A stretch of 64,000 nt of DNA from Lentibacter sp. XHP0401 (lineage in GTDB: Bacteria > Pseudomonadota > Alphaproteobacteria > Rhodobacterales > Rhodobacteraceae). The DNA lies in assembly GCF_025751535.1 (NCBI RefSeq), contig NZ_JAOWLC010000009.1, forward strand, positions 119,363 through 183,362, written 5' to 3'. Position numbers and translations under genes: made by a program. Of the stretch, positions 44,364-53,068 are shown piece by piece (the first letter of the stretch is position 1; every line of letters begins with the position of its first letter). The notes below the pieces were generated by a model that was not told the DNA's origin, ran no database searches, and was given only the letters and a program-made list of their open reading frames with translations.

Positions 44364-45280
44364 GAGGGCTGTTTGTAACAACGGCACTCGCAACCGCCTG
44401 CCTCGCCCCCTCACACCTCATCGCGCAAGCGCTTGAGGTCCAGCCCGTAACCGATGGCATCTGGGCCATCGTCGGTGAAAAAGAGCAGCGCAGCCCCGAA
44501 AACCTTGCCAACAACGCCACCTTCGGGCTGATCGTCACCCCCGAAGGCGCGGTACTGGTTGATCCGGGTGGCTCTTGGAAAGGTGCGAAGGCTCTGCATG
44601 AAGCCGTCAAATCCGTCACCGATTCCGAGATCAAATATGTGATCAACACAGGCGGACAAGATCATCGCTGGCTCGGCAACGGCTACTGGCAAACGCAGGG
44701 CGCCGAAGTCATCGCCTCCGCCGCCGCCGTTGCCGACCAAGAGGCGCGCGGTTCCATGCAGATGTCAGGACTGTCCCAGCTTATCGGAGCGGCCCTTGAG
44801 GGAACCGAGCGCAGCACCGCCAACACGCAGTTTGACACGCGCCATACGCTTGAACTTGGCGGGCTGAACATCGAGATCATCCATGTAGGCCCCGCCCACA
44901 CACCGGGCGACAGCTTTGTCTGGGTCGCCGAAAAAGAGACGGTCTTTACAGGCGATATCGTCTATGTCGAGCGCATCCTTGGCGTGGGCGACCAAAGTTC
45001 CATAGCAGAATGGCCTGCAAGCTTTGAGGCTTTCGCAGCCCTTGAGCCTGCCCATGTTGTTCCGGGCCACGGCCACGCCACAACGCTCGCGCAGGCCAAG
45101 CGCGACACCTATGATTACCTGATGAATCTGCGCACAGAGATTGCTGCCTTGATCGACGACGGAGGCGATATCATGGCCGCACCGCAAGTTGATCAATCTG
45201 CCTTCAGCTATCTCGAACAGTTCGAAAGCCTCGCTGGCCGCAACGCCCAAACCGCCTTTCAGCAGATGGAATGGGAATAG
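44360..45280 (+). CDS. Exported metallo-beta-lactamase-fold protein, SoxH-like, with partial metal motif
   Basis: 306 residues from MRGLFVTTAL, chosen because it lies in an ATGA overlap with the thioredoxin gene; an ATG 12 bases earlier is possible. A signal peptide covers about residues 1-23. The HxHxDH loop reads NTGGQDHRWLGN (96-107): the first two His are gone, D101 and H102 remain. H180, D199 and H237 are kept, so only the second metal site looks complete. It ends in QQMEWE like the 27.5-kb paralogue. The SoxH-type family is linked to thiosulfate oxidation clusters; its role beside an ArsP-like permease is not established. Confidence 0.85.
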   Translation: MRGLFVTTALATACLAPSHLIAQALEVQPVTDGIWAIVGEKEQRSPENLANNATFGLIVTPEGAVLVDPGGSWKGAKALHEAVKSVTDSEIKYVINTGGQDHRWLGNGYWQTQGAEVIASAAAVADQEARGSMQMSGLSQLIGAALEGTERSTANTQFDTRHTLELGGLNIEIIHVGPAHTPGDSFVWVAEKETVFTGDIVYVERILGVGDQSSIAEWPASFEAFAALEPAHVVPGHGHATTLAQAKRDTYDYLMNLRTEIAALIDDGGDIMAAPQVDQSAFSYLEQFESLAGRNAQTAFQQMEWE

Positions 45281-45315
45281 CTGGTCCCCAAGGCGAGGCT
45301 TTGTGTGATCAACCG

Positions 45316-46488
45316 TCAGTTCTTAAAACACAGCCCGCGCAGGAGCTGGATAAACACCCGCGCGCCTGTCTCGATCAGGCTGTCGGGGAAGTCATAATCA
45401 GGGTTGTGCAAGCTCGGGCTGTCCGTGCCCGAGCCAAGCAAAAACATCGCCGACCTGGCACAGCCCCCGAAATCCTCTGATGCGCGCATCGGCAAAGCCC
45501 ACTCCTCAATCGGCACTGCCGCCTTCTCGAGCGCATCCACCAAAAGCGCGGTGGCCTCGGGGTCGTTCTCGCAATGGTGAAACACATCCTCATAGCTGGT
45601 CTCGTGCCCGAGCCTGCCCGCTTTGGCCGCCGCGGCAACAGCCGCTTCCGCTGACGCCACCAAAGCCTCCATCGTAGCGTCCTTTTGCGTGCGCAATGTC
45701 ACCCATATCTCGCCATATCCGGGCGCCACGCCAAAGGCCGGTTCCCCGAGGCGGGCGTGTGTCACCGTCGCCAGCGAAAAGGCAGGGTCCGTCACATCTC
45801 CGCCCGTCCCGAGGCGCGGCAACTGCTCCAGAAGCTGTGCCAAAGCCTGCGCTGGCGATACTCCGTTTTCAGGCTCCGAAGCATGTGATGTGCGCCCGTG
45901 AAGCTTTGCCTTCATACCGCGCGAGGCGCAATTCATCGGCCCAGCCGCCAAGGCCGCATGACCCAGAGGCAAGCCCGGAAAGTTGTGCAATGCAAAGGCA
46001 TAATCAGGCGCAAGCCCTTCAAAGCGAGGATCATCCAGCACCTTCTGCGCGCCCGATCCGTCCTCCTCGGCGGGTTGGAACAGCAAGATAACCCGCCCCC
46101 GCTCGGGCCGCATCCGGCCCAGCCAGCCCGCAACAGCCGCCAGAATTGCCATATGCCCGTCGTGGCCGCAAAGATGGCCTTTGCCCGCGATGGTCGATTT
46201 ATACGCAGGCGCGCCAACCTCCTCGATCGGCAGGGCATCGAGCTCACACCTGAGCATAACGGTCGGCCCCGGCGCACCGCTGTCATAGACCGCCGCAACC
46301 CCGTGTCCACCCAGCCCCGGGACAACCTCATCAGGCTTTGAAGGCTTCAGCATGTTCAAAACCCGCGCCGCCGTTTCGGCCTCTTCCCCCGAAACCTCAG
46401 GATACATATGCAGCTCGCGCCGCCATTCGATAAGCTGTGTCAGCTCATGGTTGCTCAAAACGGGCGTTGCTTGAATGCCTTGGCTCAT
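45316..46488 (-). CDS. M20D amidohydrolase, third copy
   Basis: 390 residues from MSQGIQATP, with GGAGAGACAC before the ATG; an in-frame ATG 18 bases upstream is less well placed. The metal motif is HLCGHDGHMAIL, with EEDGSGAQ as the Glu block and FALHNFPGLPLG as the later His block. It is more diverged from the two copies at 8.9-11.3 kb than they are from each other, so it is not part of that duplication. It probably hydrolyses an N-acyl amino acid. It is divergent from the DAO-folate gene pair and convergent with the MBL gene. Confidence 0.9.
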   Translation of the reverse strand: MSQGIQATPVLSNHELTQLIEWRRELHMYPEVSGEEAETAARVLNMLKPSKPDEVVPGLGGHGVAAVYDSGAPGPTVMLRCELDALPIEEVGAPAYKSTIAGKGHLCGHDGHMAILAAVAGWLGRMRPERGRVILLFQPAEEDGSGAQKVLDDPRFEGLAPDYAFALHNFPGLPLGHAALAAGPMNCASRGMKAKLHGRTSHASEPENGVSPAQALAQLLEQLPRLGTGGDVTDPAFSLATVTHARLGEPAFGVAPGYGEIWVTLRTQKDATMEALVASAEAAVAAAAKAGRLGHETSYEDVFHHCENDPEATALLVDALEKAAVPIEEWALPMRASEDFGGCARSAMFLLGSGTDSPSLHNPDYDFPDSLIETGARVFIQLLRGLCFKN

Positions 46489-46641
46489 GTGTCTCTCCAC
46501 GCTCAAATCCTGCGATTTTCACGCCCGACAATGACAGCGCATTGAAAGAAGGGCAAACCCTGTCGCACAAGATGTTCACAGAGCTTGCACCTGCCAAAAA
46601 ATCTGCCAATCTCAAAACTCAAACACCAATCAGGACATACG

Positions 46642-47850
46642 ATGAGCGCACAATCTCCCAAAAACAGCAGCTACGACATCGTCATCATCGGCGGCGGCAT
46701 CATGGGGGCTTCGACAGCCTGCTTTTTGAGCCAGAACAAAGACTTCAACGGAAAAGTCCTTGTGGTTGAGCGCGACCCCACCTACGAGTTCGCTTCCACC
46801 TCGCACACCAATTCCTGCATGCGCCAGCAGTTCTCGACCGCGCTCAATGTGCGCATCTCTCAGTTTGCAGCGGACTATGTGAAAAACCTCGGCCGGCACC
46901 TCTGCGACAGCCGCGTGCCCCAGCTCGCCATCCAGAATTTCGGCTACATGTATCTCGCCGATACCGAGGCCCGCGCCGATGTGCTGCGCGCCAACCACAA
47001 AATCCAGCACAGCGCAGGCGCAGCCACACAGCTCATGACCGCAGACGAGATCGCTGCCGCCTACCCGTTCTACGCGCTTGATGACATTCTGCTCGGCTCC
47101 ATAAACACCGTCGATGAAGGTTTCTTTGATGGTCAGGCCGTGTTTGACTGGCAGCGCCGCATCAGCCGCGAAGCAGGTGTTGAGTATATCTCGAACGAAG
47201 TGGTCACCCTCACCAAAAACGCGGCAGGCAACCGCATTGAAAGCGTCACACTGGCCTCGGGCGAAACGGTCGCTTGCGGCCAGATCGTCAACGCCACAGG
47301 CCCCCGCGCGGCCCGGACAGCCGCCATGGCAGGCATCGCCCTACCCGTCGAGCCCCGCAAGCGCTTCACCTGGGTCTTTGCCGCCGCCACACCGCTTGAT
47401 CGCCCGCTGCCCCTGACGATTGATCCCTCAGGCGTGCATGTGCGCGAAGTGAGCGGCGGAACCTATATGGCAGGCGCCCACACCGAGGAAGACCCCGCCG
47501 TCGCCTATGATGATTTCACTATGGATCACAGCCTTTGGGAGGATCACGTCTGGCCCACGATCGCCACGCGCATTCCGCAGTTCGAGGCGATCAAAGTCAT
47601 CACCGAATGGGCAGGCCACTACGCCTACAATACGCTTGATCAAAACGCCGTCACAGGCCCGCACCCCGAAGTCGGTAATTTCCTGTTTCTCAACGGGTTC
47701 TCAGGTCACGGCTTGCAACAATCTCCGGCCATGGGCCGCGGCACAGCCGAATGGCTCACCTATGGCGCATACCGCAGCCTTGATCTCTCCGCCTTCCACT
47801 ACGAGCGCATCCTTGCAAACGAGCCGATCCTGGAACGCGCCGTGATCTAG
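46642..47850 (+). CDS. FAD-dependent oxidoreductase, DAO family
   Basis: 402 residues from MSAQSPKNSS; AGGA sits nine bases upstream and earlier in-frame ATGs lack a site. The FAD motif is IVIIGGGIMGASTACFLSQN (13-32), and FLFLNGFSGHGLQQSPAMG near the end is the second FAD contact. SHTNSCMRQQFST near 55-67 resembles the flavin-adjacent loop of sarcosine/dimethylglycine-type oxidoreductases. Substrate unknown, likely a secondary amine or amino acid. The 5-formyl-THF cyclo-ligase gene starts 33 bases downstream, which suggests folate-linked one-carbon chemistry (inference). Confidence 0.86.
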   Translation: MSAQSPKNSSYDIVIIGGGIMGASTACFLSQNKDFNGKVLVVERDPTYEFASTSHTNSCMRQQFSTALNVRISQFAADYVKNLGRHLCDSRVPQLAIQNFGYMYLADTEARADVLRANHKIQHSAGAATQLMTADEIAAAYPFYALDDILLGSINTVDEGFFDGQAVFDWQRRISREAGVEYISNEVVTLTKNAAGNRIESVTLASGETVACGQIVNATGPRAARTAAMAGIALPVEPRKRFTWVFAAATPLDRPLPLTIDPSGVHVREVSGGTYMAGAHTEEDPAVAYDDFTMDHSLWEDHVWPTIATRIPQFEAIKVITEWAGHYAYNTLDQNAVTGPHPEVGNFLFLNGFSGHGLQQSPAMGRGTAEWLTYGAYRSLDLSAFHYERILANEPILERAVI

Positions 47851-47883
47851 CTGAAAGACGCGCGCCTTCAGAAGGGAGCCAAT

Positions 47884-48567
47884 ATGAGCGACAAAGACGA
47901 CAAAATCTCCAAAAGCGGCTCCTACGCCTCCCCGCCCTGTCTGGCCCACGAGATTGACCCCGCCTATTTTGACCCCCTCGCCGTCACACCGGAGCAGGCC
48001 CGCGATGTGCAACGCTGGCGCAAAGCCAAACGCGAAGCCCTGCGAAGCGCGCGCAAGGCCTTAAGCGTGGCAGAACACACTTCTGTGTCCGCAAAACTTT
48101 CGGCAAAGCTCGAGGCCGTCTTGCAAGATAGGTTTAATGGCGCGCGCGGGCAAACCCTTTCAATGTATTGGCCCATAAAAGGCGAGCCCGATCTGCGCCC
48201 GCTGATGGAAAGACTGCACCACGCAGGCGTCATCATCGCGCTGCCGCTGGTCGAGGTAAAAGCAGCGCCACTGGTGTTCCGCCGCTGGACACCCGACACC
48301 AAAATGGTGCGCGGCGATTGGAACATCCCCGTGCCCCCCGCCGACGCAGAACAACTCACGCCCGACATATCCCTCGCGCCGCTGGTGGGCTGGGACAACG
48401 CAAATTACCGCCTCGGCTACGGCGGCGGATACTTTGACCGCACATTGGCAGCCCTCGCCCCCTCGCCCTACAAGATAGGTGTCGGGTATAGCTCGGCCCA
48501 ACTGCCGACAATCTACCCGCAACCACATGACATCCCGATGGACCTGATCATCACCGCCGCACCATAG
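47884..48567 (+). CDS. 5-formyltetrahydrofolate cyclo-ligase
   Basis: 227 residues, longer than the usual 180-200 because of an N-terminal extension of about 35 residues. It converts 5-formyl-THF to 5,10-methenyl-THF with ATP. Family blocks: RWRKAKREALRSARKAL near the start of the domain, SMYWPIKGEPDLRPLM, and LVGWDNANYRLGYGGGYFDRTLA near 167-189, the phosphate/ATP site. Its neighbour is a DAO flavoenzyme, so it may recycle formyl-folate made from its one-carbon product. Confidence 0.93.
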   Translation: MSDKDDKISKSGSYASPPCLAHEIDPAYFDPLAVTPEQARDVQRWRKAKREALRSARKALSVAEHTSVSAKLSAKLEAVLQDRFNGARGQTLSMYWPIKGEPDLRPLMERLHHAGVIIALPLVEVKAAPLVFRRWTPDTKMVRGDWNIPVPPADAEQLTPDISLAPLVGWDNANYRLGYGGGYFDRTLAALAPSPYKIGVGYSSAQLPTIYPQPHDIPMDLIITAAP

Positions 48568-48620
48568 GGGAAAGCGCCCACAGCGCCTGCCCCAATGGAC
48601 AACAGCTTGTGAGCATAGAT

Positions 48621-48643
48621 CAACTGACATAGGTTGGCAGTTG
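48621..48643. promoter_or_regulatory. CAACTG-N11-CAGTTG dyad, candidate WYL-regulator operator
   Basis: An inverted repeat 47 bases upstream of the ABM-like gene, which is followed by a WYL/HTH regulator gene. Related half-sites (TTGGCAGTTGG) surround it. Proposed as the autoregulatory site of this pair; untested. Confidence 0.4.
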
Positions 48644-48689
48644 GGTTGCGTTAAGTCTGATTTCGTCAACATAGTTAAGGAGACGAGAC

Positions 48690-48995
48690 GTGACAAAACA
48701 TGCAATCGAAACAGTAACTTTCAAGTTGGTCGACGGCATTAGCCGTGAAGCTATTGCCAAGGATGCCGAAGCCATTACCGACTTCGCCCGCAAGCAGGCA
48801 GGCTTTATCTCGCGTCGCTTGTCGTGCAGCGACGATGGGCTTTGGATCGAGCATATCGAATGGGAAACGCTTGACGCGGCCAAAGCGGCGGCAGCTCAAA
48901 TCGGAAAAGAGCCAACCCTTGCGACATGTATGAAAGCCATCGACGGGCCAAGCGTTGTCTTGCATCATACCACCCTTGAGATCAGCGTGAACTAA
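48690..48995 (+). CDS. Small dimeric alpha/beta-barrel (ABM-like) protein
   Basis: 101 residues. The pattern ETVTFKLVDGISREAIAKDAEAITDFARKQAGFISRRLSCSDDGLWIEHIEWETLDAAKAA (strand, helix, strand, strand, helix) fits the antibiotic-biosynthesis-monooxygenase or heme-degrading-like ferredoxin fold. Function unknown; members include monooxygenases and sensors. GGAG lies about ten bases before the ATG. The WYL regulator gene follows after nine bases. Codon use here is visibly less GC-rich than in flanking genes. Confidence 0.75.
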   Translation: MTKHAIETVTFKLVDGISREAIAKDAEAITDFARKQAGFISRRLSCSDDGLWIEHIEWETLDAAKAAAAQIGKEPTLATCMKAIDGPSVVLHHTTLEISVN

Positions 48996-49004
48996 GGGGG
49001 CAAA

Positions 49005-49709
49005 ATGCGTCGGAGCGACCGTCTTTCAGTGATCATTGAGATTGTTCAGGATGGTCGCTTGCACCTTGCCCGTAACATTGCTCACAGCTTGGAGGTCTCG
49101 GTGCGCACGATCTATCGGGATTTCGACACACTTGTAGCCTCAGGTATCCCGATAGAAGGTGAGCGCGGCGTGGGATACATGCTGCGCGAGCCTGTGTTCT
49201 TACCTCCGATGAACCTTTCCTTGACAGAATTGGAGGCCTTGCATCTGGGGATGGCTATCGTGTCGGAAGCCGCCGACGCCGAACTACAGACGGCAGCGGC
49301 CTCTCTCACCTCGAAAGTCAACAAAGTAGCCACAGCAAACGGCACAGTTCCAAAAAGTTGGGGCTTTGGGGTCTATCCCTTCGCGCAGGCAAAAATCGGC
49401 TTTGCGCATATGCCACGCATCCGCACGGCGATCCGTAACAATGAAAAGCTAGAAATTACGTATCAGTCCTTGGGTGACCAATCATCTACTAGAGTGGTTT
49501 GGCCATTGCAAAATGCTTATTGGGGCCGTGTCTGGACCATGACGTGCTGGTGTGAAAAGCGAGACGACTTCAGATCGTTCAGGATAGATCGCATCACCGA
49601 TTGCCGTCGCACTGGCAGCTTCTTTGATGATGAGGGCGGCAAACTATTTGCGAGATACCTCGACAAAGTGAATGTTGAATTGACACAAAAGACCCAAGGA
49701 CAGTCGTGA
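49005..49709 (+). CDS. HTH-WYL transcriptional regulator (YafY/DeoR-like)
   Basis: 234 residues. An N-terminal HTH (RRSDRLSVIIEIVQDGRLHLARNIAHSLEVSVRTIYRDFDTLVASGIPIEGERGVGYML, 2-60) is followed by a WYL domain (NEKLEITYQSLGDQSSTRVVWPLQNAYWGRVWTMTCWCEKRDDFRSFRIDRI near 145-196), the sensing part. It probably controls the ABM-like gene nine bases upstream. The pair is less GC-rich than its surroundings, suggesting later acquisition. The second large gap follows. Confidence 0.9.
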   Translation: MRRSDRLSVIIEIVQDGRLHLARNIAHSLEVSVRTIYRDFDTLVASGIPIEGERGVGYMLREPVFLPPMNLSLTELEALHLGMAIVSEAADAELQTAAASLTSKVNKVATANGTVPKSWGFGVYPFAQAKIGFAHMPRIRTAIRNNEKLEITYQSLGDQSSTRVVWPLQNAYWGRVWTMTCWCEKRDDFRSFRIDRITDCRRTGSFFDDEGGKLFARYLDKVNVELTQKTQGQS

Positions 49710-49884
49710 GCCGTCCAGCGCTTTGTTCCAGATCGGTCATTAACGCAGCCGCAGCCAAAGCCCATTTCGTCCAGCATTTTTCCCTTTCAGCTTGGACACT
49801 TTGAACGGCGGGAATTGAATTATACCGGTGCCTCCATGACACCCTATTTAGCCAGAAACTCAAACGATCTGGCACCCTCGCGTC

Positions 49885-49915
49885 GGGTGCGCATCCGCTG
49901 CGCACCAAGACTTTT
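49885..49915 (+). terminator. Hairpin after the WYL regulator
   Basis: GGTGCGCA (49885-49892) pairs with TGCGCACC (49898-49905), an 8-bp perfect stem with a 5-base loop, followed by AAGACTTTT. Probable terminator for the regulator gene, though it lies about 175 bases past its stop. Confidence 0.5.
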
Positions 49916-49927
49916 CACACGGCGCAG

Positions 49928-50020
49928 CGCACGCCACGTTAACCACATTTCCCTAACAGAAATTAACGATTGGGCGGTGCACGCATGGTGCACGGGGTGT
50001 GCACGCCTTTCACCCCCCTG
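49928..50020. repeat. Conserved intergenic element B with three 11-bp tandem repeats
   Basis: Matches element A in order and spacing: CGCACGCCAC, TTAACC, ATTTC, then 11-mers at 49977-49987, 49988-49998 and 49999-50009 (GTGCACGCATG, GTGCACGGGGT, GTGCACGCCTT), then TCACCCCCCTG. From GGTGC to the end the two copies align with no gap. As at A, a GTTAACC follows about 21 bases later. Confidence 0.75.
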
Positions 50021-50068
50021 TTTTCGGGCCAATCAGGCGTGTTAACCACCCCGTACGGTGGTCACTTT

Positions 50069-51604
50069 CTAGCCCAGTTCAGGCAGCTTGGCTTCTGCCG
50101 CGCGGGTCACGTCGCCATCTCGCACCAGAGCTGCCGCATTGGCCAGATCATCGGCCATATAGCGGTCATCCCCCAAGGTGGCGATACTCTCGCGCAGCCG
50201 TGAAATGACGCTTTGAAGCGGCCCGCTTGTCGCCAGAGGCGCGCGAAATTCAACACCCTGCGCCGCGCAAAGCAGCTCGACCCCGAGGATGTTTTCCAAA
50301 TTCCGCACCATCTGCATCAAGCGCCGCGCGCCATGCGCGGCCATGCTCACATGGTCCTCCTGATTGGCCGATGTCGGTGTGCTGTCTGTCACCGTTGGGT
50401 TAGCCAAGTGCTTATTTTCACTCATCAAAGCAGCCGTGGTCACTTCGGCAATCATCAGCCCCGAGTTCAGTCCGGGATTGGGCGTGAGGAACGGCGGCAA
50501 ATCAAAGCTCAAAGTCGGGTCCACCATCAGCGCCACCCGCCGCTGCGCAATCGCACCAATTTCAGAGAGCGCCAGCGCGATCATATCAGCCGCAAAGCCC
50601 ACAGGCTCGGCATGGAAGTTACCACCCGAAACGATCAGCCCCGCCTCGGTCAAAACAAGCGGGTTATCTGTCGCCGCATTGGCCTCGATAATCAATGTGC
50701 TGGCAGCCTGTCGCATTACGTCCATAGCCGCGCCTGTCACCTGCGGCTGGCAACGGATGCAATAAGGATCCTGCACCCGCGTATCCCCCTCGCGATGGCT
50801 CTCGCGAATCTCGGATCCGTCCAGCAAATCACGCATCACAGCGGCCGCTTCAATCTGCCCCGCGTGGCCTCTAAGTGTATGAATTTCGGGCTGTAATGGC
50901 GCCGTGGAGCCCATAATCGCATCGGTCGAAAGCGCCGAGACAACAAGTGCCGTCTGCGCCGCGCGCCAGCCCTCAAACAGGCCTGCAAGCGCGTAGGCCG
51001 TGGAGAATTGCGTGCCGTTGATACAGGCCAAACCCTCTTTCGGACCTAGCTGCACAGGAGTTAACCCTGCCTTGGCCAGAGCCGCGGACGCGGGCATCAA
51101 AGCCCCCTGAAAGCGCGCCTTACCCTCGCCCATCATTGCCGCCGCCATATGTGCCAAGGGCGCCAGATCGCCAGATGCCCCGACAGAGCCTTGTGCAGGC
51201 ACCTCAGGTGTCACACCTTCGCGCAACATACCCTCTAGAAGCGCCACAAGCTCCCACCTCACACCAGATGCCCCACGCCCGAACGAGAGCAGCTTGAGTG
51301 TCATCATCAGCCGCACATGCGCTTCGGGCATCGCATCTCCCACACCGCAGCAATGGCTCAGGATCAGGTTGCGCTGAAGCTGCGCTGTGTCCTTGGGCGC
51401 AACTTTCACACTCGCCAGTTTGCCAAAGCCCGTGTTCACACCATAGACCGCCTCACTGCCGGCCGCCGCCTCGGCAATACGGCTCGCCGCAAGTTCCACA
51501 GCAGGTTTGCAGGCAGGGTCGAGCGTGGCTGCAAGCCCCTCGCGGTAAATGCGTTCAAGCTGAGCAAGGCTCACCTTCATAGGTGTCAAAACAAGCGTGG
51601 TCAT
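50069..51604 (-). CDS. hutH: Histidine ammonia-lyase
   Basis: 511 residues. It converts histidine to urocanate and ammonia, the first step of histidine breakdown. The MIO cofactor forms from A143-S144-G145 in [23 protein letters not shown] (54-61) carries the catalytic Tyr. The start at MTTLVLTP follows GGGAGGGACTGCC. No hutU, hutI or hutG adjoins. A TGT-N4-ACA dyad lies 47-66 bases upstream. It is downstream of a TRAP transporter on the same strand, which might import histidine or urocanate (inference). Confidence 0.97.
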   Translation of the reverse strand: MTTLVLTPMKVSLAQLERIYREGLAATLDPACKPAVELAASRIAEAAAGSEAVYGVNTGFGKLASVKVAPKDTAQLQRNLILSHCCGVGDAMPEAHVRLMMTLKLLSFGRGASGVRWELVALLEGMLREGVTPEVPAQGSVGASGDLAPLAHMAAAMMGEGKARFQGALMPASAALAKAGLTPVQLGPKEGLACINGTQFSTAYALAGLFEGWRAAQTALVVSALSTDAIMGSTAPLQPEIHTLRGHAGQIEAAAVMRDLLDGSEIRESHREGDTRVQDPYCIRCQPQVTGAAMDVMRQAASTLIIEANAATDNPLVLTEAGLIVSGGNFHAEPVGFAADMIALALSEIGAIAQRRVALMVDPTLSFDLPPFLTPNPGLNSGLMIAEVTTAALMSENKHLANPTVTDSTPTSANQEDHVSMAAHGARRLMQMVRNLENILGVELLCAAQGVEFRAPLATSGPLQSVISRLRESIATLGDDRYMADDLANAAALVRDGDVTRAAEAKLPELG

Positions 51605-51650
51605 GGCAGTCCCTCCCGTTAATCTCGAGAGTGAATTACCGACTTAATAA

Positions 51651-51670
51651 TAATATGTCCATACATATTA
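51651..51670. promoter_or_regulatory. TAATATGT-CCAT-ACATATTA dyad upstream of hutH
   Basis: A perfect 8-bp inverted repeat around CCAT in the short gap before hutH; it overlaps the dctM stop codon. The core TGT-N4-ACA resembles operators of GntR/HutC regulators, which control hut genes in other bacteria. No hutC gene is in the window. Confidence 0.5.
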
Positions 51671-53068
51671 AGCGAGCGATGGCAACCAAAGCACAATCGC
51701 CGGAAAGGCAACCAGCCCCGCAATGGTAAAGGCATCCGCAATGAAGAAAGGTGTAACCCCCTTAAACACATCCTGCACCGTGAGGTCGTCACGCACGCCT
51801 GCCACAACAAAACAGTTAAGCCCAATCGGCGGTGTGATCAGACAGAACTCAGCCATTTTCACCACCAAAATTCCGAACCAGATCGCGCACATTTCACCCG
51901 ACATGCCAAATGCACTGTCTGCCGCGGCAACAGTCTCACCGCCGTTCAGCGCCATGACCGCAGGGTATACAACAGGCAAAGTCAGCAAGAGCATCCCGAT
52001 CGCGTCCATGAACATGCCAAGCACCGCATAGGCCAGCAGAATGCATATCAGGATCACCATAGGCGACATTTGCAGCGAGGTGATCCAATCGGAAAACGCG
52101 GCTGGCAGCTCGGCAAATCCAAGGAAGCGCACATAGATCAGCACTCCCCAGATGATCGTGAAAATCATCACTGTCAGCTTGGCTGTCTCCAACAGCGCGG
52201 CCTTAAGCTCGGCCCAGCGCATCCCGCGATAGAGCGCCATTAGAAAGACGATGAACGCCCCAAGCGCCCCGCCCTCTGTGGGTGTGCCCCAAGCCTTCTC
52301 ACCGAACGGGTTGTAAACAAAGCAGATGATGATGAAGATCACCGCAAAAATAGGCAGAGCCGCAGGCAGGCTCTCGAAGCGCTGCCGCCAGGTGAAACCT
52401 GTCACAGGCGGCCCGACGTTCTTGAACACAAGCGCAATGCCGATGATAATCAGCGCATAAACGACGGCCGAAAACGCCCCCGGAATAAAGCCAGCGAGCA
52501 GAAGCTTACCCACATCCTGTTCCACAATAATGGCATAGATCACCAGAATAGCTGATGGCGGAATAAGGCTCGCCAGTGTCCCGCCCGCCGCCACGACCCC
52601 CGCAGCAAACTGCTTATTATAGCCGATCTTGAGCATCTCGGGGATAGCAATACGCGCAAATACAGCCGCCGTAGCGACGCTTGCGCCTGAAACAGCCGCA
52701 AAGCCTGCTGTGGCAAACACCGTGCTCACAGCCAAGCCACCCGGAACCCAGGCAATCCAACGCTTCGCCGCTTCAAACAGCGCGCGCGTCAGGCCCGCGT
52801 AATATGCAAGATACCCGATCAGGATAAACGTGGGGATCAAGCTCAACTCGTGGCTCGCCACTTTGGAGTGCGGAACCTGTCCTGCCGTTTTGGCGGCCAC
52901 CGTAAGGGCCCAGCCGATATCTTCGGGGTCAAACCCCTTCTTTGACCAGAAAATGAGGAACAACCCGACAAGCCCTGCCAAAGCGGCAGCAAAGGCCACC
53001 CGCATTCCCAGAACGACAAGGACAAGCAACCCACCCGTGACCCAGAGGCCAATATCAATCGGCTCCAT
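51668..53068 (-). CDS. dctM: TRAP transporter large permease subunit
   Basis: 466 residues with about twelve or more membrane segments, the size of DctM proteins. Conserved stretches include GFAAVSGASVATAAVFARIAIPEM, AAGGTLASLIPPSAILVIYAIIVEQ and EMCAIWFGILVVKMAEFCLITPPIGLNCFVV. It moves solute delivered by DctP using a sodium or proton gradient. The start overlaps dctQ by 14 bases. Substrate uncertain; the hutH gene follows 63 bases downstream. Confidence 0.94.
   Translation of the reverse strand: MEPIDIGLWVTGGLLVLVVLGMRVAFAAALAGLVGLFLIFWSKKGFDPEDIGWALTVAAKTAGQVPHSKVASHELSLIPTFILIGYLAYYAGLTRALFEAAKRWIAWVPGGLAVSTVFATAGFAAVSGASVATAAVFARIAIPEMLKIGYNKQFAAGVVAAGGTLASLIPPSAILVIYAIIVEQDVGKLLLAGFIPGAFSAVVYALIIIGIALVFKNVGPPVTGFTWRQRFESLPAALPIFAVIFIIICFVYNPFGEKAWGTPTEGGALGAFIVFLMALYRGMRWAELKAALLETAKLTVMIFTIIWGVLIYVRFLGFAELPAAFSDWITSLQMSPMVILICILLAYAVLGMFMDAIGMLLLTLPVVYPAVMALNGGETVAAADSAFGMSGEMCAIWFGILVVKMAEFCLITPPIGLNCFVVAGVRDDLTVQDVFKGVTPFFIADAFTIAGLVAFPAIVLWLPSLA

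Larger units (their letters stand above)
49710..50068. other. 359-base non-coding gap between convergent genes
   Basis: No credible gene. It contains a GGTGCGCA/TGCGCACC hairpin (49885-49905) with AAGACTTTT after it, a likely terminator for the regulator. Element B (49928-50020) follows, with ACCACC/GGTGGT (50045-50062) just past the hutH stop. The left 130 bases show nothing recognisable. Confidence 0.7.

Noticed and set aside
49815..50045. Small ORFs in the gap containing element B
   Set aside because: They have no ribosome site and cover the repeat itself; matching frames are not kept in element A, so they are not real genes.
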